DNA of 64,000 nt from an uncultured Acetatifactor sp. (GCA_910586215.1 CAJUGH010000012.1:1-64000), one strand, 5' to 3'; shown: positions 1-9,213, counted from the first letter of the stretch. Program-made: numbers and translations. The notes: generated from the letters alone by a model not told the origin.

Positions 1-824
1 TTATACGAGTATTTGGCAAACGCTATCCACTGAGGATAATTGATTGCCATTGGATCCTTAGAAAAATACACTTTGCCTGCATTTATCGCCGTTGCACCCA
101 AATGGGCAATAAACAGCATTGTTGCCAACTTTGGATGCTTTTCCCGGTTTATTGAAAATGGTATGCTCTCCGATATCTTATGTCCCTCCTTAATATGCTT
201 AATGGCATAGCCAAGCCTTACAATCACTTCTACAAGCATTACTGGGATGGATAATGAACAAAAATGTATAAAATCATACCCCTCGTAATACATCCCCTGT
301 ACGATTTCAGCAATCGTCTGCTCTTCCTCACCAATGCTACCAAACTGAAGCAGATTAAACAGCCCCATCAGCGGAACAGGCAATCCCATCGATGTTGTAA
401 TGTCTGATCTAAAATGAATTATCTGCTTAGCCAAAGCAGCAAATATATCGCTTTCTCTCCTGTCAGCATAATTGTTCATCACTTGTGAAACAATCTTCCC
501 AGTTTTGTCAATGGTGGTCATGCGGCCTGTAATGATATCAAAAACTCCCACGACAAATCCAAGCAATGGATCATGTCCCAGCGACAACAGACGGTGATAA
601 TATGCAGATAGTCCTGTAACATATTCTGTTGTGTGTCGGTTATCCTGGGCATCAAAGGGAACTTTACTGGCTTTAGAGTTTGCAATTTTCTCCATCTCCT
701 CTGGTGGAAAAATCTTGTCAAATCTGTCCCGAATATAGTTGGACAGCAGATCACTTACCGCAGCTGCCGCCTCATTCACAACATTAACCACTTGCTGAAG
801 GGCTTCAACTGATTGGAATTTCAT
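1..824 (-). CDS. Partial conserved-looking protein of unknown function
   Basis: An open frame of 274 codons starts at an ATG at 824 (AAAGAAAGAG just upstream) and runs off the left edge without a stop, so the C-terminus is missing. I do not recognise the family. The protein looks mostly helical: an N-terminal polar helix (residues 1-35), a hydrophobic stretch near residues 83-98 containing GHDPLLGF, another around 150-165 (LPVPLMGL), and one around 190-210. The coding strand is clearly poorer in G+C than the genes to its right, which suggests a horizontally acquired gene. Its left-hand neighbours are outside the window. An accessory or defence-related role is only a guess from base composition. 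Confidence 0.7.
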   Translation of the reverse strand, partial: MKFQSVEALQQVVNVVNEAAAAVSDLLSNYIRDRFDKIFPPEEMEKIANSKASKVPFDAQDNRHTTEYVTGLSAYYHRLLSLGHDPLLGFVVGVFDIITGRMTTIDKTGKIVSQVMNNYADRRESDIFAALAKQIIHFRSDITTSMGLPVPLMGLFNLLQFGSIGEEEQTIAEIVQGMYYEGYDFIHFCSLSIPVMLVEVIVRLGYAIKHIKEGHKISESIPFSINREKHPKLATMLFIAHLGATAINAGKVYFSKDPMAINYPQWIAFAKYSY

Positions 825-938
825 CTCTTTCTTTTTTTACGTATTCTCCCATGCAAAAGTTCTCCTATTTTTTGTCAAATATTGTTTTTATCTTCCCTGC
901 ACAAGCTGCAAAGCTGCTTCCTGCACCGTATGCTTGCC

Positions 939-1901
939 TTACCCCTTCACCACATTCCTCTCCTCTCCCCGCAGGAACGCTTCTATATTCTTATACGCCT
1001 CCTGTACACAGCGGGTGCGGGCCTCCACGCTGGCCCAGGCCAGGTGGGGTGTGATGATCAGGCGGCTGCTGTCCTTGCACCTGCTTAGGGGATTGTCTGT
1101 CCCCAGTGGTTCCTTCTCCACCACGTCAAGTCCTGCTGCCGCAATCTCCCCGGCCTCCAGGGCCTCATACAGGGCCTGATTGTCCACTACGGCTCCCCGG
1201 GCCACATTCACCAGCACAGCCGTTTTCTTCATCCTCTGAAGCGCTGGCTTATCAATGAAATTTCTGGACAGGCTGCTTAAGGGACAGTGCAGGGACAGGA
1301 AATCACTCTCCCGAAGGAGGGTGTCCTTATCCACCTGGGGATATTCCCTGCACGTACTCCTGCCCGTAATGGAGTGGAAGATCACCCGGCATCCGAAAGC
1401 CCTGGCAATGTCAGCCACACGCCTGCCGATATTTCCCATGCCCACGATGCCCCAGGTCTTCCCTGCCAGTTCACAGAAAGGCAGGTCAAAATTGGAGAAC
1501 CTCTCCTGGGCACTGTAGGCACCAGATTTGACATATGTGTCATAATGCACCAGTTTCTGGCTAAGTGCCAGGGCCAGGGTAAAGGTATGCTGTGCCACCA
1601 TGGCAGTGCAGTAGTCCCTCACATTGGCCACCTTGATGCCGCGGCTGTTGCAGTATTCCAGGTCACAGTTGTCATATCCTGTGGCAAACTCACAGATCAG
1701 CTTCACCCGGCCGGCCCCTTCCAGAGTCTCCCGGTTCATGGGGGATTTGTTGGCAATGACAATATCCGCATCCTTCACCCGCTCCCGGATCTGCCCTATT
1801 GTGACAGTATTGTCATATATGTCCACATCTCCAAAATCCCGGATGCAGTCCACCGATACATCCGTTCCCACACTATTTCTCTCCAGAATTACAATCTTCA
1901 T
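939..1901 (-). CDS. D-isomer-specific 2-hydroxyacid dehydrogenase
   Basis: NAD(P)-dependent oxidoreductase of 320 residues that interconverts a D-2-hydroxyacid and its 2-oxoacid in the cytoplasm. The Rossmann motif GMGNIG lies at residues 154-159, and the catalytic triad appears as Arg235 (VNVARG), Glu264 (EKEP) and His286 (TPHLAWAS). The PHxAW context resembles glycerate dehydrogenase/hydroxypyruvate reductase rather than D-lactate dehydrogenase, but the substrate cannot be fixed from sequence. I chose the ATG at 1901 because GGAG lies about six bases upstream; an in-frame start at 1928 has no such site. It appears to be a single gene. Confidence 0.93.
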   Translation of the reverse strand: MKIVILERNSVGTDVSVDCIRDFGDVDIYDNTVTIGQIRERVKDADIVIANKSPMNRETLEGAGRVKLICEFATGYDNCDLEYCNSRGIKVANVRDYCTAMVAQHTFTLALALSQKLVHYDTYVKSGAYSAQERFSNFDLPFCELAGKTWGIVGMGNIGRRVADIARAFGCRVIFHSITGRSTCREYPQVDKDTLLRESDFLSLHCPLSSLSRNFIDKPALQRMKKTAVLVNVARGAVVDNQALYEALEAGEIAAAGLDVVEKEPLGTDNPLSRCKDSSRLIITPHLAWASVEARTRCVQEAYKNIEAFLRGEERNVVKG

Positions 1902-2064
1902 CTCCACTCCTTTTGCCCATACAAACACACAAGCCTGCAGAGTCCTCCCCCGCAGGCTGGTTTCCTTCGTTCAAGTGTAGCAAAAATACTGGGCAAGCGC
2001 AAGCAGAAAGTAGGCCTGGCTGCTGTTTAAAATTTCCGTTCCAGCCAGAGTATCATCTGTAGCC

Positions 2065-3270
2065 TTAGGTCGCCAGGAACTCCTTCAGCAGTGCCTCCAG
2101 TTCCTCCTCAGTCACTTCTGAGGAATCCTCAGGGCTGGTTCCCATGCCTTCTGCCCTGCCCGGTCCACCCATGGGGTTCTGCCCTGGATCCTCCATGAAC
2201 CAGGCTTTCTCCGGCCCGGTGCCGTCTTCCATGGCAGTATAGGTACCATCCTGTCCCGATGCCTGTCCCTGGCCTGGCACTCCCGCCTGGGACCCATAGG
2301 CTCCGGCCTGGCCCTGCACGCGGCCCCGGCCCTGGGATTCCTGTGTTCCTTCATAACCGTCTACCTGGTTCCGGCCTCCCCTGGCCTGGAATTCCTCCAT
2401 GGACTCCTCCGGCACTGGTTCCCGGCCTGGTGCCGCCGCGCGGTTTCCAATCGGCATGAGCTGGACCGTGCGTTTCTCCGGGAGCCCTGCCTTCGCCCGT
2501 GCCCTCCTGGCACTGCGGCCCTCCTTCCCGCCTGGAAGCTGTCTGGCTGTTCTGTCGGCCCCTCCCCCCCGTTTTTTCCCTGTCCTGGAGGAAACAGCCA
2601 CCCTGGATGAGGCAGCCTCTCTGCCATAGCCATCGCCATAGCCGGTTCCATATCCATAGCCGCCCCCTCTCACCGGGCCGTATCCCATGGCCTCACAGGC
2701 CGCATCCTGGTATACATAGGCATCCCCGTAGAGCATCTCCATGTCTGCCCTGGTCACATCGATCCTGGGAGAGAGATGGTTCTCCAGGTAATCCACCAGA
2801 TTTACCTTCAAGATCCGTTTCTTCCCCCTGACATCTACCACTGTAGAGACAGAGAAATACAGGTACAGCCCCATAAAACTGATGATATAGAATGGCAGTA
2901 TGGCACCCAGGGTCCAGCCCTTTAGGATACAGCGGCAGATGCCAACCCCGGCGAACACCACGGAGAGCAGGATGGCCTGCCCCGACAGGTGGTACATCAT
3001 CTCGAAGGACAGGGGACCCAGGGAAAGCCGGTTCAAAAATTTATCCACAAACACAGGGATATTGGCCACGCCATTTCCAAGCTGATAGCAATTGGCAAAT
3101 TTCAGCTTGCATTGTTTCAGCATCTTATTGTCCGTAATGGCCATATTATCTGCTTCTTTTATCATCTTCCGGTATAACATTCCCAGTAACAGTCGCAGGA
3201 AAATGCTGATTACCATACACGCAAGCATTAGGGCTGAAAACACTTTTTCTTCCATAAATATACGAAGCAT
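2065..3270 (-). CDS. Membrane protein with a long low-complexity cytoplasmic tail
   Basis: Protein of 401 residues that I cannot assign to a family. A hydrophobic segment near residues 10-32 serves as an N-terminal anchor. Two further hydrophobic segments sit at about residues 90-140 (LSGQAILLSVVFAGVGI and the stretch after it). After residue 190 the chain becomes rich in Gly, Gln, Arg and Pro, with repeated GYG/GYGDGYG and GQ-type motifs, and it ends in an acidic segment. GAGG lies six bases before the ATG at 3270. The architecture, a small membrane domain plus a disordered tail, is common among uncharacterised Lachnospiraceae proteins. No role can be inferred from the neighbours. Confidence 0.8.
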   Translation of the reverse strand: MLRIFMEEKVFSALMLACMVISIFLRLLLGMLYRKMIKEADNMAITDNKMLKQCKLKFANCYQLGNGVANIPVFVDKFLNRLSLGPLSFEMMYHLSGQAILLSVVFAGVGICRCILKGWTLGAILPFYIISFMGLYLYFSVSTVVDVRGKKRILKVNLVDYLENHLSPRIDVTRADMEMLYGDAYVYQDAACEAMGYGPVRGGGYGYGTGYGDGYGREAASSRVAVSSRTGKKRGGGADRTARQLPGGKEGRSARRARAKAGLPEKRTVQLMPIGNRAAAPGREPVPEESMEEFQARGGRNQVDGYEGTQESQGRGRVQGQAGAYGSQAGVPGQGQASGQDGTYTAMEDGTGPEKAWFMEDPGQNPMGGPGRAEGMGTSPEDSSEVTEEELEALLKEFLAT

Positions 3271-3408
3271 TGCACACCTCTTTCTGGCCTTAGAAAATCT
3301 TCATTCCCTTCACACTTCTAAGTATACCGAAAAGATTCCCATGTTTACAGTATTTTCCATCGCCATATTCCCCATGGCAACGACAGCAAAAGACACCATG
3401 TTCAAAAA

Positions 3409-3452
3409 GGGGACGGATAGTGCGCGATTTCGCCACGGCACTTTCCGTCCCC
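3409..3452 (-). terminator. Rho-independent terminator of the GH4 gene
   Basis: GGGGACGGA at 3409-3417 pairs with TCCGTCCCC at 3444-3452, with an inner AGTGC/GCACT extension. On the minus strand the stem is followed by a run of five T. It lies about 50 bases past the GH4 stop codon. Confidence 0.75.
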
Positions 3453-3504
3453 TGCTTCCCTATACTGTTCCTTATACTGCCTGCAAGTTCTTTCCCAATC
3501 CCTC

Positions 3505-4884
3505 TTACAAGGTGGCCGCCATCATATCCTTCACCAGTTCCCTGACATCTGCCTGGGAAGCACGGCCCTTTACCAGGGGATCCTCCAGGAAGGCTTCCAC
3601 CACCAGGTCCACATCCCTGTTACCCCCGGCCACCACTTTCATGATCCTCTCATGGTTCTCCACATGGGGCAGGAGCAGCCTGCGGACATTCTCCGGCACG
3701 CTTCCCGCCAGCACAGGCCGGATGGCATCCCGCTCGAACACGGCATTGGTTTCCACCACTGCGCTTTCCGGCAGGTTTGCAATCTGCCTGCCCCTGTTGG
3801 GGATATTCACATTGCTGACCAGCCGCCCCAGGCCGCACAGTGCCTTGATCAGCAGGATTCCTTCCTCCCCGGTGGGTTCCAGCTTCAGTTCTTCCTCCCC
3901 TGCCACAAGCCTCCTGGAACGCTCCAGACGTTTCTGCAGGTCCTCCTTGCGCCAGGCCACAGTGGTAAGGCCGAACTTCCAGTTGCTTACGGTCTCGGGA
4001 TCCTTTAGGTATTCCCCGCCTGGCATGAATTCTGCCAGATGACGGTCCCCTGCTGCGGCAATCAGCCCAAAACGGTTGAACAGGTCCATTTTCACCCGGT
4101 GGGCACAGGCGAAGGTAGAATTCATCCAGTTATTGTCATTCTCCTCGTAGCCCCGGGCAAAATGGCTGTCAATATAATGACGGTACACCGGAAACAAGTC
4201 TACCCCCTTGTAGCTGGCATAATCAAACCAGGTAAAATGATTGATACCTAGCACATTCACATGGATGTCCCTGCGGTCAATCTTCTCTATGCCCAGTTCC
4301 TGTTCTGCTATGGCCGCCAGCACCTTCTGGGTGCCGAAGACCTCGTGGCAGCAGCCGAAAGCCTTGATGCCGGGATAAGTCTCATACAGGGCCTTCACAC
4401 ACAGGGACATGGGGTTCGTGTAGTTGATGACCCACGCGTCCGGGGCATATGCTTTGATGGCTTTTGCAAACTCCACGAACATGGGCAGTGTGCGCAGGGC
4501 GCGCATCATCCCCCCCGGTCCTGCGGTATCCCCCACAGACTGGTAGATTCCCAGCCGCTCCGGCATATGCACATCCACTTCCATCTCGTCAAAAGTCTTA
4601 GGCAGGATGGATATTACCACAAAATCTGCCCCTGCCAGCGCCTCCTCCAGGGTATCCTTCACACAATAATGCCATTTTCCAGGCACATCCTCCCTGTCAT
4701 AGAGGCTGTTTCCAATGGTTTCATTGGCCCTGGCCGCCGCCCGGTCGATGTCGTACAGCCTAATGGTACCGCAGATGGCAGGCTCCATCGCCAGGTCGGT
4801 CATGAATGTCCAGGCCCATCCCCTGGATCCTCCTCCAATGTACGCCACTTGAATGTCTTCCACTTGGTCATTGCGATATTTCAT
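3505..4884 (-). CDS. lplD: GH4 glycosidase with CHEV motif, predicted alpha-galacturonidase (LplD type)
   Basis: Family GH4 enzyme of 459 residues. These use NAD+ and a divalent metal to cleave glycosides by oxidation at C3, elimination and re-reduction. The N-terminal nucleotide-binding motif is IGGGSRG (16-22), an NYTNP motif lies at 154-158, and the metal-site motif is CHEV at 179-182. CHEV is described for GH4 alpha-galacturonidases such as Bacillus LplD, whereas MelA-type enzymes carry CHSV and phospho-glycosidases carry CN-type motifs, so galacturonide cleavage is the best prediction. The gene is divergent from an AraC regulator (5213-6139) and ends in its own terminator. The RG-I locus at 38-49 kb fits the same diet. 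Family assignment is firm; substrate is inferred. Confidence 0.9.
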   Translation of the reverse strand: MKYRNDQVEDIQVAYIGGGSRGWAWTFMTDLAMEPAICGTIRLYDIDRAAARANETIGNSLYDREDVPGKWHYCVKDTLEEALAGADFVVISILPKTFDEMEVDVHMPERLGIYQSVGDTAGPGGMMRALRTLPMFVEFAKAIKAYAPDAWVINYTNPMSLCVKALYETYPGIKAFGCCHEVFGTQKVLAAIAEQELGIEKIDRRDIHVNVLGINHFTWFDYASYKGVDLFPVYRHYIDSHFARGYEENDNNWMNSTFACAHRVKMDLFNRFGLIAAAGDRHLAEFMPGGEYLKDPETVSNWKFGLTTVAWRKEDLQKRLERSRRLVAGEEELKLEPTGEEGILLIKALCGLGRLVSNVNIPNRGRQIANLPESAVVETNAVFERDAIRPVLAGSVPENVRRLLLPHVENHERIMKVVAGGNRDVDLVVEAFLEDPLVKGRASQADVRELVKDMMAATL

Positions 4885-5212
4885 TCTCGCACCTCCTCCC
4901 CGCTTAAAGATAGGTGTTTACACACCCTCTTGCGGGCATCTATTTCCTATTTGGAAATTTACTTCCAGATTTCGCTTAGGTGTTCTTTTCACCTTTCACA
5001 TTTATTGTAGGGAAACCGTCCGGAAAATACTACCTAATTCCTATGTCCTTGCCAGAAAAAGTACCGATTATTTATCCTAATATAAAAAATATCCTCCCCG
5101 GCTTGCCTGCCCTCCCTGGCCATGGTATACTATATCCATATTCACTACTGTCCGCACGCCATCCGTGCATTTCTACATGTTTTTCCTACTTCACAAAAAG
5201 GAGGCCTCCTGC
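4885..5212. promoter_or_regulatory. Divergent promoter region between GH4 and AraC genes
   Basis: A 328-bp non-coding, fairly AT-rich region. For the rightward AraC gene there is TTGCCT at 5103-5108, a 17-base spacer and TATACT at 5126-5131. I could not pick a convincing leftward promoter by eye. Operators for the AraC protein would be expected here. Confidence 0.6.
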
Positions 5213-6139
5213 ATGTACACCGAAGACAACAATGAGGGTATCTATGTGGAACGTCAGACACGGGTTCCCATTTTCTCCATGACCTATGGACATTTCCATC
5301 CCTACTGTGAGATCTTCTACCTGCGGACGGGAAGCTGTGTCTACTCTGTAGATGGGGAATCCCACCGCCTGCAGGCGGGTGACCTCTTCCTCATCGCACC
5401 CGGGGATGTCCACAGCACCCGGTACGAGGGCATCGTCCCCTGTGAGCGCACGGTAGTATACTGTCTTCCAGAGTCCCTTTCCGGCCTCTGTCGCGAGGCC
5501 CACCCGGATCTTCTGGAAAAGCTGTCCCACACCGGCAGGGCCGTACTTTCAGAAGCCGGGCGCAGGATAATAGACCCCCTTCTGGATGCCATGCTGGAGG
5601 AGAACAATGCCCCCGACCCTTATTCCCATGTCTTCCTGCAACTCCATGTCATGACCCTGCTGCTGACCATCAAGCGGCATGGACTGCCCGTCTACGCAGA
5701 TCCAGACCCTGCCAGGGATAACGACCTGCCACTGTCCTGCTGTCCCACCCTCTCCCAGGAAGAAGTCCGAAGCGGCAATGGTATCAGCACAGACATCAAT
5801 GCTGCCCTCCACTACATTGCACAGAACTATGCCATGCCCCTGACACTGACAGAGGTAGCCGCTGCCATCAGCCTTACCCCCACCTACCTGTCCCGGAAGT
5901 TCAAACGTGTCACAGGGTCTACCTTCAAGGAATACCTGAACTACATCCGGATCCGGCAGGCCACCCGTCTGCTTCTGTCCACAGAAATTTCTGTCACGGA
6001 GATCGCCATACGCTGCGGTTTCAATAGCAGCAATTATTTCAAGGACTGTTTCCGGCGGATCAACGGAGTCTCCCCCAGGACCTTCCGGCAGCAGGCCAGG
6101 CAGGGGGATGACCGGAACGGAACGAACATGGAAGCTTAA
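5213..6139 (+). CDS. AraC-family transcriptional regulator with N-terminal cupin
   Basis: Regulator of 308 residues. The N-terminal part (about 10-100) is a cupin-like sensing domain beginning HFHPYCEIFYLRTG and including a GDLFLIAPGDVH segment. The C-terminal 100 residues form two helix-turn-helix units, one around LTEVAAAISLTPTYLSRKFKR and the second around VTEIAIRCGFNSSNYFKDCFRR. The start at 5213 is supported by AAGGAGG eight bases upstream; upstream in-frame ATGs have no site. It is divergent from the CHEV-type GH4 gene and probably controls it in response to a uronide or related sugar. The inducer is not known. Confidence 0.93.
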   Translation: MYTEDNNEGIYVERQTRVPIFSMTYGHFHPYCEIFYLRTGSCVYSVDGESHRLQAGDLFLIAPGDVHSTRYEGIVPCERTVVYCLPESLSGLCREAHPDLLEKLSHTGRAVLSEAGRRIIDPLLDAMLEENNAPDPYSHVFLQLHVMTLLLTIKRHGLPVYADPDPARDNDLPLSCCPTLSQEEVRSGNGISTDINAALHYIAQNYAMPLTLTEVAAAISLTPTYLSRKFKRVTGSTFKEYLNYIRIRQATRLLLSTEISVTEIAIRCGFNSSNYFKDCFRRINGVSPRTFRQQARQGDDRNGTNMEA

Positions 6140-6179
6140 CCGGTAACCTGGAAAGTCTCCTGCAGTCTTTCCAGAAATA

Positions 6180-6208
6180 TTGCACAAACAGTTCCTGTTT
6201 GCTATAAT
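6180..6208 (+). promoter_or_regulatory. Sigma-A promoter for the TSCPD gene
   Basis: TTGCAC at 6180-6185, a 17-base spacer and a perfect TATAAT at 6203-6208. It lies about 38 bases upstream of the ATG at 6246. Confidence 0.8.
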
Positions 6209-6245
6209 ATAGATCATAACATTTTATCTGAAAGGCGGTACCTAT

Positions 6246-6482
6246 ATGAAATACAAAACACAGGGAACCTGTTCCCAGGAAATCGAGATTGAACTGAAAG
6301 ATGGTGTCATTGACTTTGTCCAGTTTACCGGCGGCTGCAATGGCAACCTGAAAGGGGTAAGCGCCCTGGTCAAAGGCATGAAACCGGAAGACGCCATCAG
6401 CAGGCTGAAGGGCATCCGCTGCGGCATGAAGTCTACCTCCTGCCCTGACCAGCTTGCCAAGGCGCTGGAGAGCATGATCTGA
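6246..6482 (+). CDS. Small TSCPD-domain protein
   Basis: A 78-residue protein belonging to the short stand-alone TSCPD family (TIGR03905-like). The diagnostic TSCPDQLAKAL occurs near the C-terminus. Two further cysteines are present (GTCSQE near the start and GIRCGMKS), which suggests metal binding or redox chemistry. TSCPD domains are also found at the end of some ribonucleotide reductases, but the function of the stand-alone form is not established. It has its own promoter at 6180-6208 and lies 66 bases upstream of a MurG-family gene, with which it may be co-transcribed. Confidence 0.9.
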   Translation: MKYKTQGTCSQEIEIELKDGVIDFVQFTGGCNGNLKGVSALVKGMKPEDAISRLKGIRCGMKSTSCPDQLAKALESMI

Positions 6483-6548
6483 CCGGATCCGGCCTGTTAC
6501 TTAGGCAAGCCCAATGCAGGCTAACATATGGCATAGGTGGGTGTAAAT

Positions 6549-7619
6549 ATGAAGAAAATCATTTTGACTGGCGGCGGAACCGCGGGGCATGTGACCCCCA
6601 ACATCGCGCTGCTTCCATCCTTGCAGGCGGCTGGATATGAGATTACATATATCGGCTCCTATGATGGGATTGAGAAAAAACTGATCGGGGACTTCGACAT
6701 TCCCTATGAGGGGATCTCCACCGGGAAATTCCGTCGTTACCTGGATCCCCGGAATTTTACGGACCCCTTCCGGGTGATCAAGGGATTCGCCGAAGCCAGG
6801 CGGATCCTCAAGAGGATCCGGCCTGACGTGGTGTTCTCCAAGGGCGGTTTTGTCAGTGTCCCGGTGGTGCGGGCTGCTGCTTCCCTGGGGATTCCCTGCA
6901 TCATCCATGAATCTGACATGACTCCCGGGCTGGCCAACAAGCTCTGTATTCCCGTGGCCCGGAAAGTGTGCTGCAACTTCCCTGAGACCATGGGTCTGCT
7001 GCCTCAAGACAAAGCTGTCCTCACCGGCTCCCCCATCCGGGCAGAACTGTCCCAGGGCAATAAGCTGGCAGGCCTAAACCTATGCGGCTTCACTGCCAAC
7101 AGGCCGGTGATCCTGGTAATCGGCGGAAGCCTGGGCGCCGCCAATGTGAACAAGGCAGTCCGGGATGCCCTGCCCAGGCTCCTGGAAGACTTCCAGGTAG
7201 TCCATCTGTGTGGGAAAGACAAGGTGGATAACCTGCTGCTGAACACACCGGGCTACAAGCAGTTCGAGTATGTCAAGGCAGAACTGAAGGATCTGTTTGC
7301 CATGGCAGACCTGGTGATCTCCCGCGCAGGGGCCAATGCCATCTGCGAACTGCTGGCCTTGAAAAAGCCCAATATCCTGATACCCCTGCCTGCCACCAAC
7401 AGCAGGGGGGACCAGCTTTTGAACGCCCAGTCCTTCGAATCCCAGGGGTTCTCCATTGTACTACAGGAGGATGATCTGACCGTGGAACTTCTCTCGGACA
7501 AGGTGCATGAACTGTATTTTACCAGACAGACTTACCGGGATGCCATGAACCGCAGTGGCCAGATGGATTCCATCCAGACCATCCTGGGACTGCTGGAGGA
7601 CGCGGTGGCCAGCCAGTGA
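6549..7619 (+). CDS. murG: MurG-family N-acetylglucosaminyltransferase
   Basis: GT28-fold glycosyltransferase of 356 residues. The N-terminal GGGTAGHVTP loop (residues 8-17) binds the lipid diphosphate, HESDMTPGLANKL matches the acceptor-side motif, and the C-terminal half has GGSLGAANVN and SRAGANAICELLALKKPNILIPLP, the UDP-GlcNAc-binding signature. The family converts lipid I to lipid II at the inner membrane face. The ATG at 6549 has AGGTGG eight bases upstream and is preferred to an in-frame GTG at 6537. It is not in a division/cell-wall cluster, so it may be a second MurG-like copy rather than the only one; that cannot be settled from this window. Confidence 0.9.
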   Translation: MKKIILTGGGTAGHVTPNIALLPSLQAAGYEITYIGSYDGIEKKLIGDFDIPYEGISTGKFRRYLDPRNFTDPFRVIKGFAEARRILKRIRPDVVFSKGGFVSVPVVRAAASLGIPCIIHESDMTPGLANKLCIPVARKVCCNFPETMGLLPQDKAVLTGSPIRAELSQGNKLAGLNLCGFTANRPVILVIGGSLGAANVNKAVRDALPRLLEDFQVVHLCGKDKVDNLLLNTPGYKQFEYVKAELKDLFAMADLVISRAGANAICELLALKKPNILIPLPATNSRGDQLLNAQSFESQGFSIVLQEDDLTVELLSDKVHELYFTRQTYRDAMNRSGQMDSIQTILGLLEDAVASQ

Positions 7620-7649
7620 CAGGGACTGCTGCGCTCACAGCAGTCCCTG
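7620..7649. terminator. Inverted repeat between convergent genes
   Basis: A perfect 12-bp stem (CAGGGACTGCTG / CAGCAGTCCCTG) with a six-base loop begins at the murG-family stop codon and covers the last codons of the convergent YwlG-like gene. There is no clear T-run on either strand, so termination is plausible but not certain. Confidence 0.5.
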
Positions 7650-8195
7650 GTCGTATACCGCCCTGCTGCCACCGATGAACCGGGGCCTGGTGCGGGCGCA
7701 CACCACATGGGCATCCCCGATCTGGGCCGTACGGATCCGCACGGGCACCGCCACATCCTTAAGGTGCATCCCGATCAGTGTGTCACCAATGTCTATCCCG
7801 GCGTGGGCCCTGATGTGTTCCACCGCCACGGGATGCTCAAAAGCCTTGTAGGCAGAAGTGGCAAAGGATCCTCCTGCCTTGGGCTGGGGCACCACGTTCA
7901 CCGCTTCATAGCCGTATCTGCGGGCTGCCTCCTGCTCCAGGACCAGTGCACGGTTTAAGTGCTCACAACACTGGGCTGCCAGGTATACCCCGGCTTCCTG
8001 GGTGGCCTGGTAGATACCGCCGAACACTGCTTCCGCCAGTTCCGGGCTGGAAAAAGTGCCGATGCCGGCACCCCCTACCTCGCTGGTGGAACATCCCACC
8101 ACCAGGATCTGCCCCTCCTCAAGTTGTGCGCAGTCCAGCAGTTCCTTGGCCGCCCTGTACGCTTCTTCACCGATTATGGTCATATCCTCTGTCAA
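7635..8195 (-). CDS. YwlG-like protein (TIGR01440/UPF0340)
   Basis: Conserved protein of about 186 residues of the YwlG/UPF0340 family, whose biochemical function is not known. Recognisable parts are VVGCSTSEVGGAGIGT, AAQCCEHLNRALV and VNVVPQPKAGGSFATSAYK, and two adjacent cysteines (CCEH) may mark an active or metal site. I prefer a TTG start at 8195 because GGGAGG lies eight bases upstream; the next candidate, an ATG at 8183, has only a very close AGAGG. It is convergent with the MurG-family gene. No operon partner suggests a pathway. Confidence 0.85.
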   Translation of the reverse strand: MTEDMTIIGEEAYRAAKELLDCAQLEEGQILVVGCSTSEVGGAGIGTFSSPELAEAVFGGIYQATQEAGVYLAAQCCEHLNRALVLEQEAARRYGYEAVNVVPQPKAGGSFATSAYKAFEHPVAVEHIRAHAGIDIGDTLIGMHLKDVAVPVRIRTAQIGDAHVVCARTRPRFIGGSRAVYDQGLL

Positions 8196-8300
8196 TCCTG
8201 CCACCTCCCGCTTATGACTTCTGCAGCCACAGATAACCCTTACCTGTCCTACTATCGTATTGCAATCTTCCAGGAGCCAGCTGCGTCCTGCCCCTGCCAA

Positions 8301-9110
8301 TTATAATTCCCCGATTTCCCTAATTTCACCCGGTGACACTTCCAGAAAATCCCCCTGGACGCTTACCCATACACCGGTAGCCGTAGGATTATACATGGTG
8401 AAACCGTCTGCAGAGAATTCCTGGCTTCTCACTGCCTGGATATAGTTGCAGATCTCCCCGTTGGTGGCATACCAGATATCTTCCTTCCCTGCCATCTTAT
8501 CTACGAACGCTTCCATGACACTCCAGTCCCCGGACCTGCCGAACTCGAAGCTGTGTCCCCACACATACATCACCGGAAGTTCATAGAATCCCGGCACCTG
8601 TAGGAAATTGTCCCCCAGTTCCAGCAGATGGTTGTTGTGGTGGCAGGTGGGATGCCACTCCAGGAAATCCGATGGCGGGAAAAAGTTCCCTGTCTCCTGC
8701 ACCGTGCGGGAATACCTGATGCCCAGGGATCTGGCAATCTCCATGATCTCCCGGTTATAATTGCCAAAGGCATAGGACATCCCCTGTACCAGGCCTCCCG
8801 TGATCTTCTCCAGGGCCTTCCTGTCCTCCTGGATCTCCAGCACCATCTGCTGCCTGGTGATAGTGGGCGGATTCCTGTGCCAGACACCATGGCAGGCCAC
8901 TTCATGCCCCTGGTATACCTCCGGGATCTCTGAAGCTGACACGAAGACTTCCCTGCCCCGGTGCAGTCCCAGGTTCCCAGAATTCAGATGGAACGTCCCC
9001 TTCATGCCATGATCCCGCAACAGTCCTGCCAGGCGCCTGTCAAAGTCCTGTCCGTCATCATAACTGAATGTAAGTGCTTTTCTCTTGCCCTGCGGATATA
9101 CAAACCTCAT
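8301..9110 (-). CDS. Polysaccharide deacetylase (NodB/CE4-like), cytoplasmic
   Basis: A 269-residue CE4-fold protein. The metal and catalytic motifs are visible: TFSYDDGQ (general base and metal Asp), HGVWH (HxxxH metal site) and SYAFGNYN. There is no signal peptide or membrane segment, so it is probably cytoplasmic and acts on a small sugar or oligosaccharide rather than on cell wall. GGGAGG lies about seven bases before the ATG at 9110, which sets the start. The upstream region holds two strong inverted repeats. Substrate unknown. Confidence 0.88.
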   Translation of the reverse strand: MRFVYPQGKRKALTFSYDDGQDFDRRLAGLLRDHGMKGTFHLNSGNLGLHRGREVFVSASEIPEVYQGHEVACHGVWHRNPPTITRQQMVLEIQEDRKALEKITGGLVQGMSYAFGNYNREIMEIARSLGIRYSRTVQETGNFFPPSDFLEWHPTCHHNNHLLELGDNFLQVPGFYELPVMYVWGHSFEFGRSGDWSVMEAFVDKMAGKEDIWYATNGEICNYIQAVRSQEFSADGFTMYNPTATGVWVSVQGDFLEVSPGEIREIGEL

Positions 9111-9213
9111 CCCCATACCTCCCTGCGTGTTTGCAGCCCTCTGTGACAGGATTCCCATCACCAGAGTACCTTTTATATGGCCATCCGTAATATAAGAATT
9201 ATACCATATTTTC

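Noticed and set aside
3409..3452. Inverted repeat considered as a mobile REP-type element
   Set aside because: Position and T-run on the minus strand are fully explained by a terminator for the GH4 gene.
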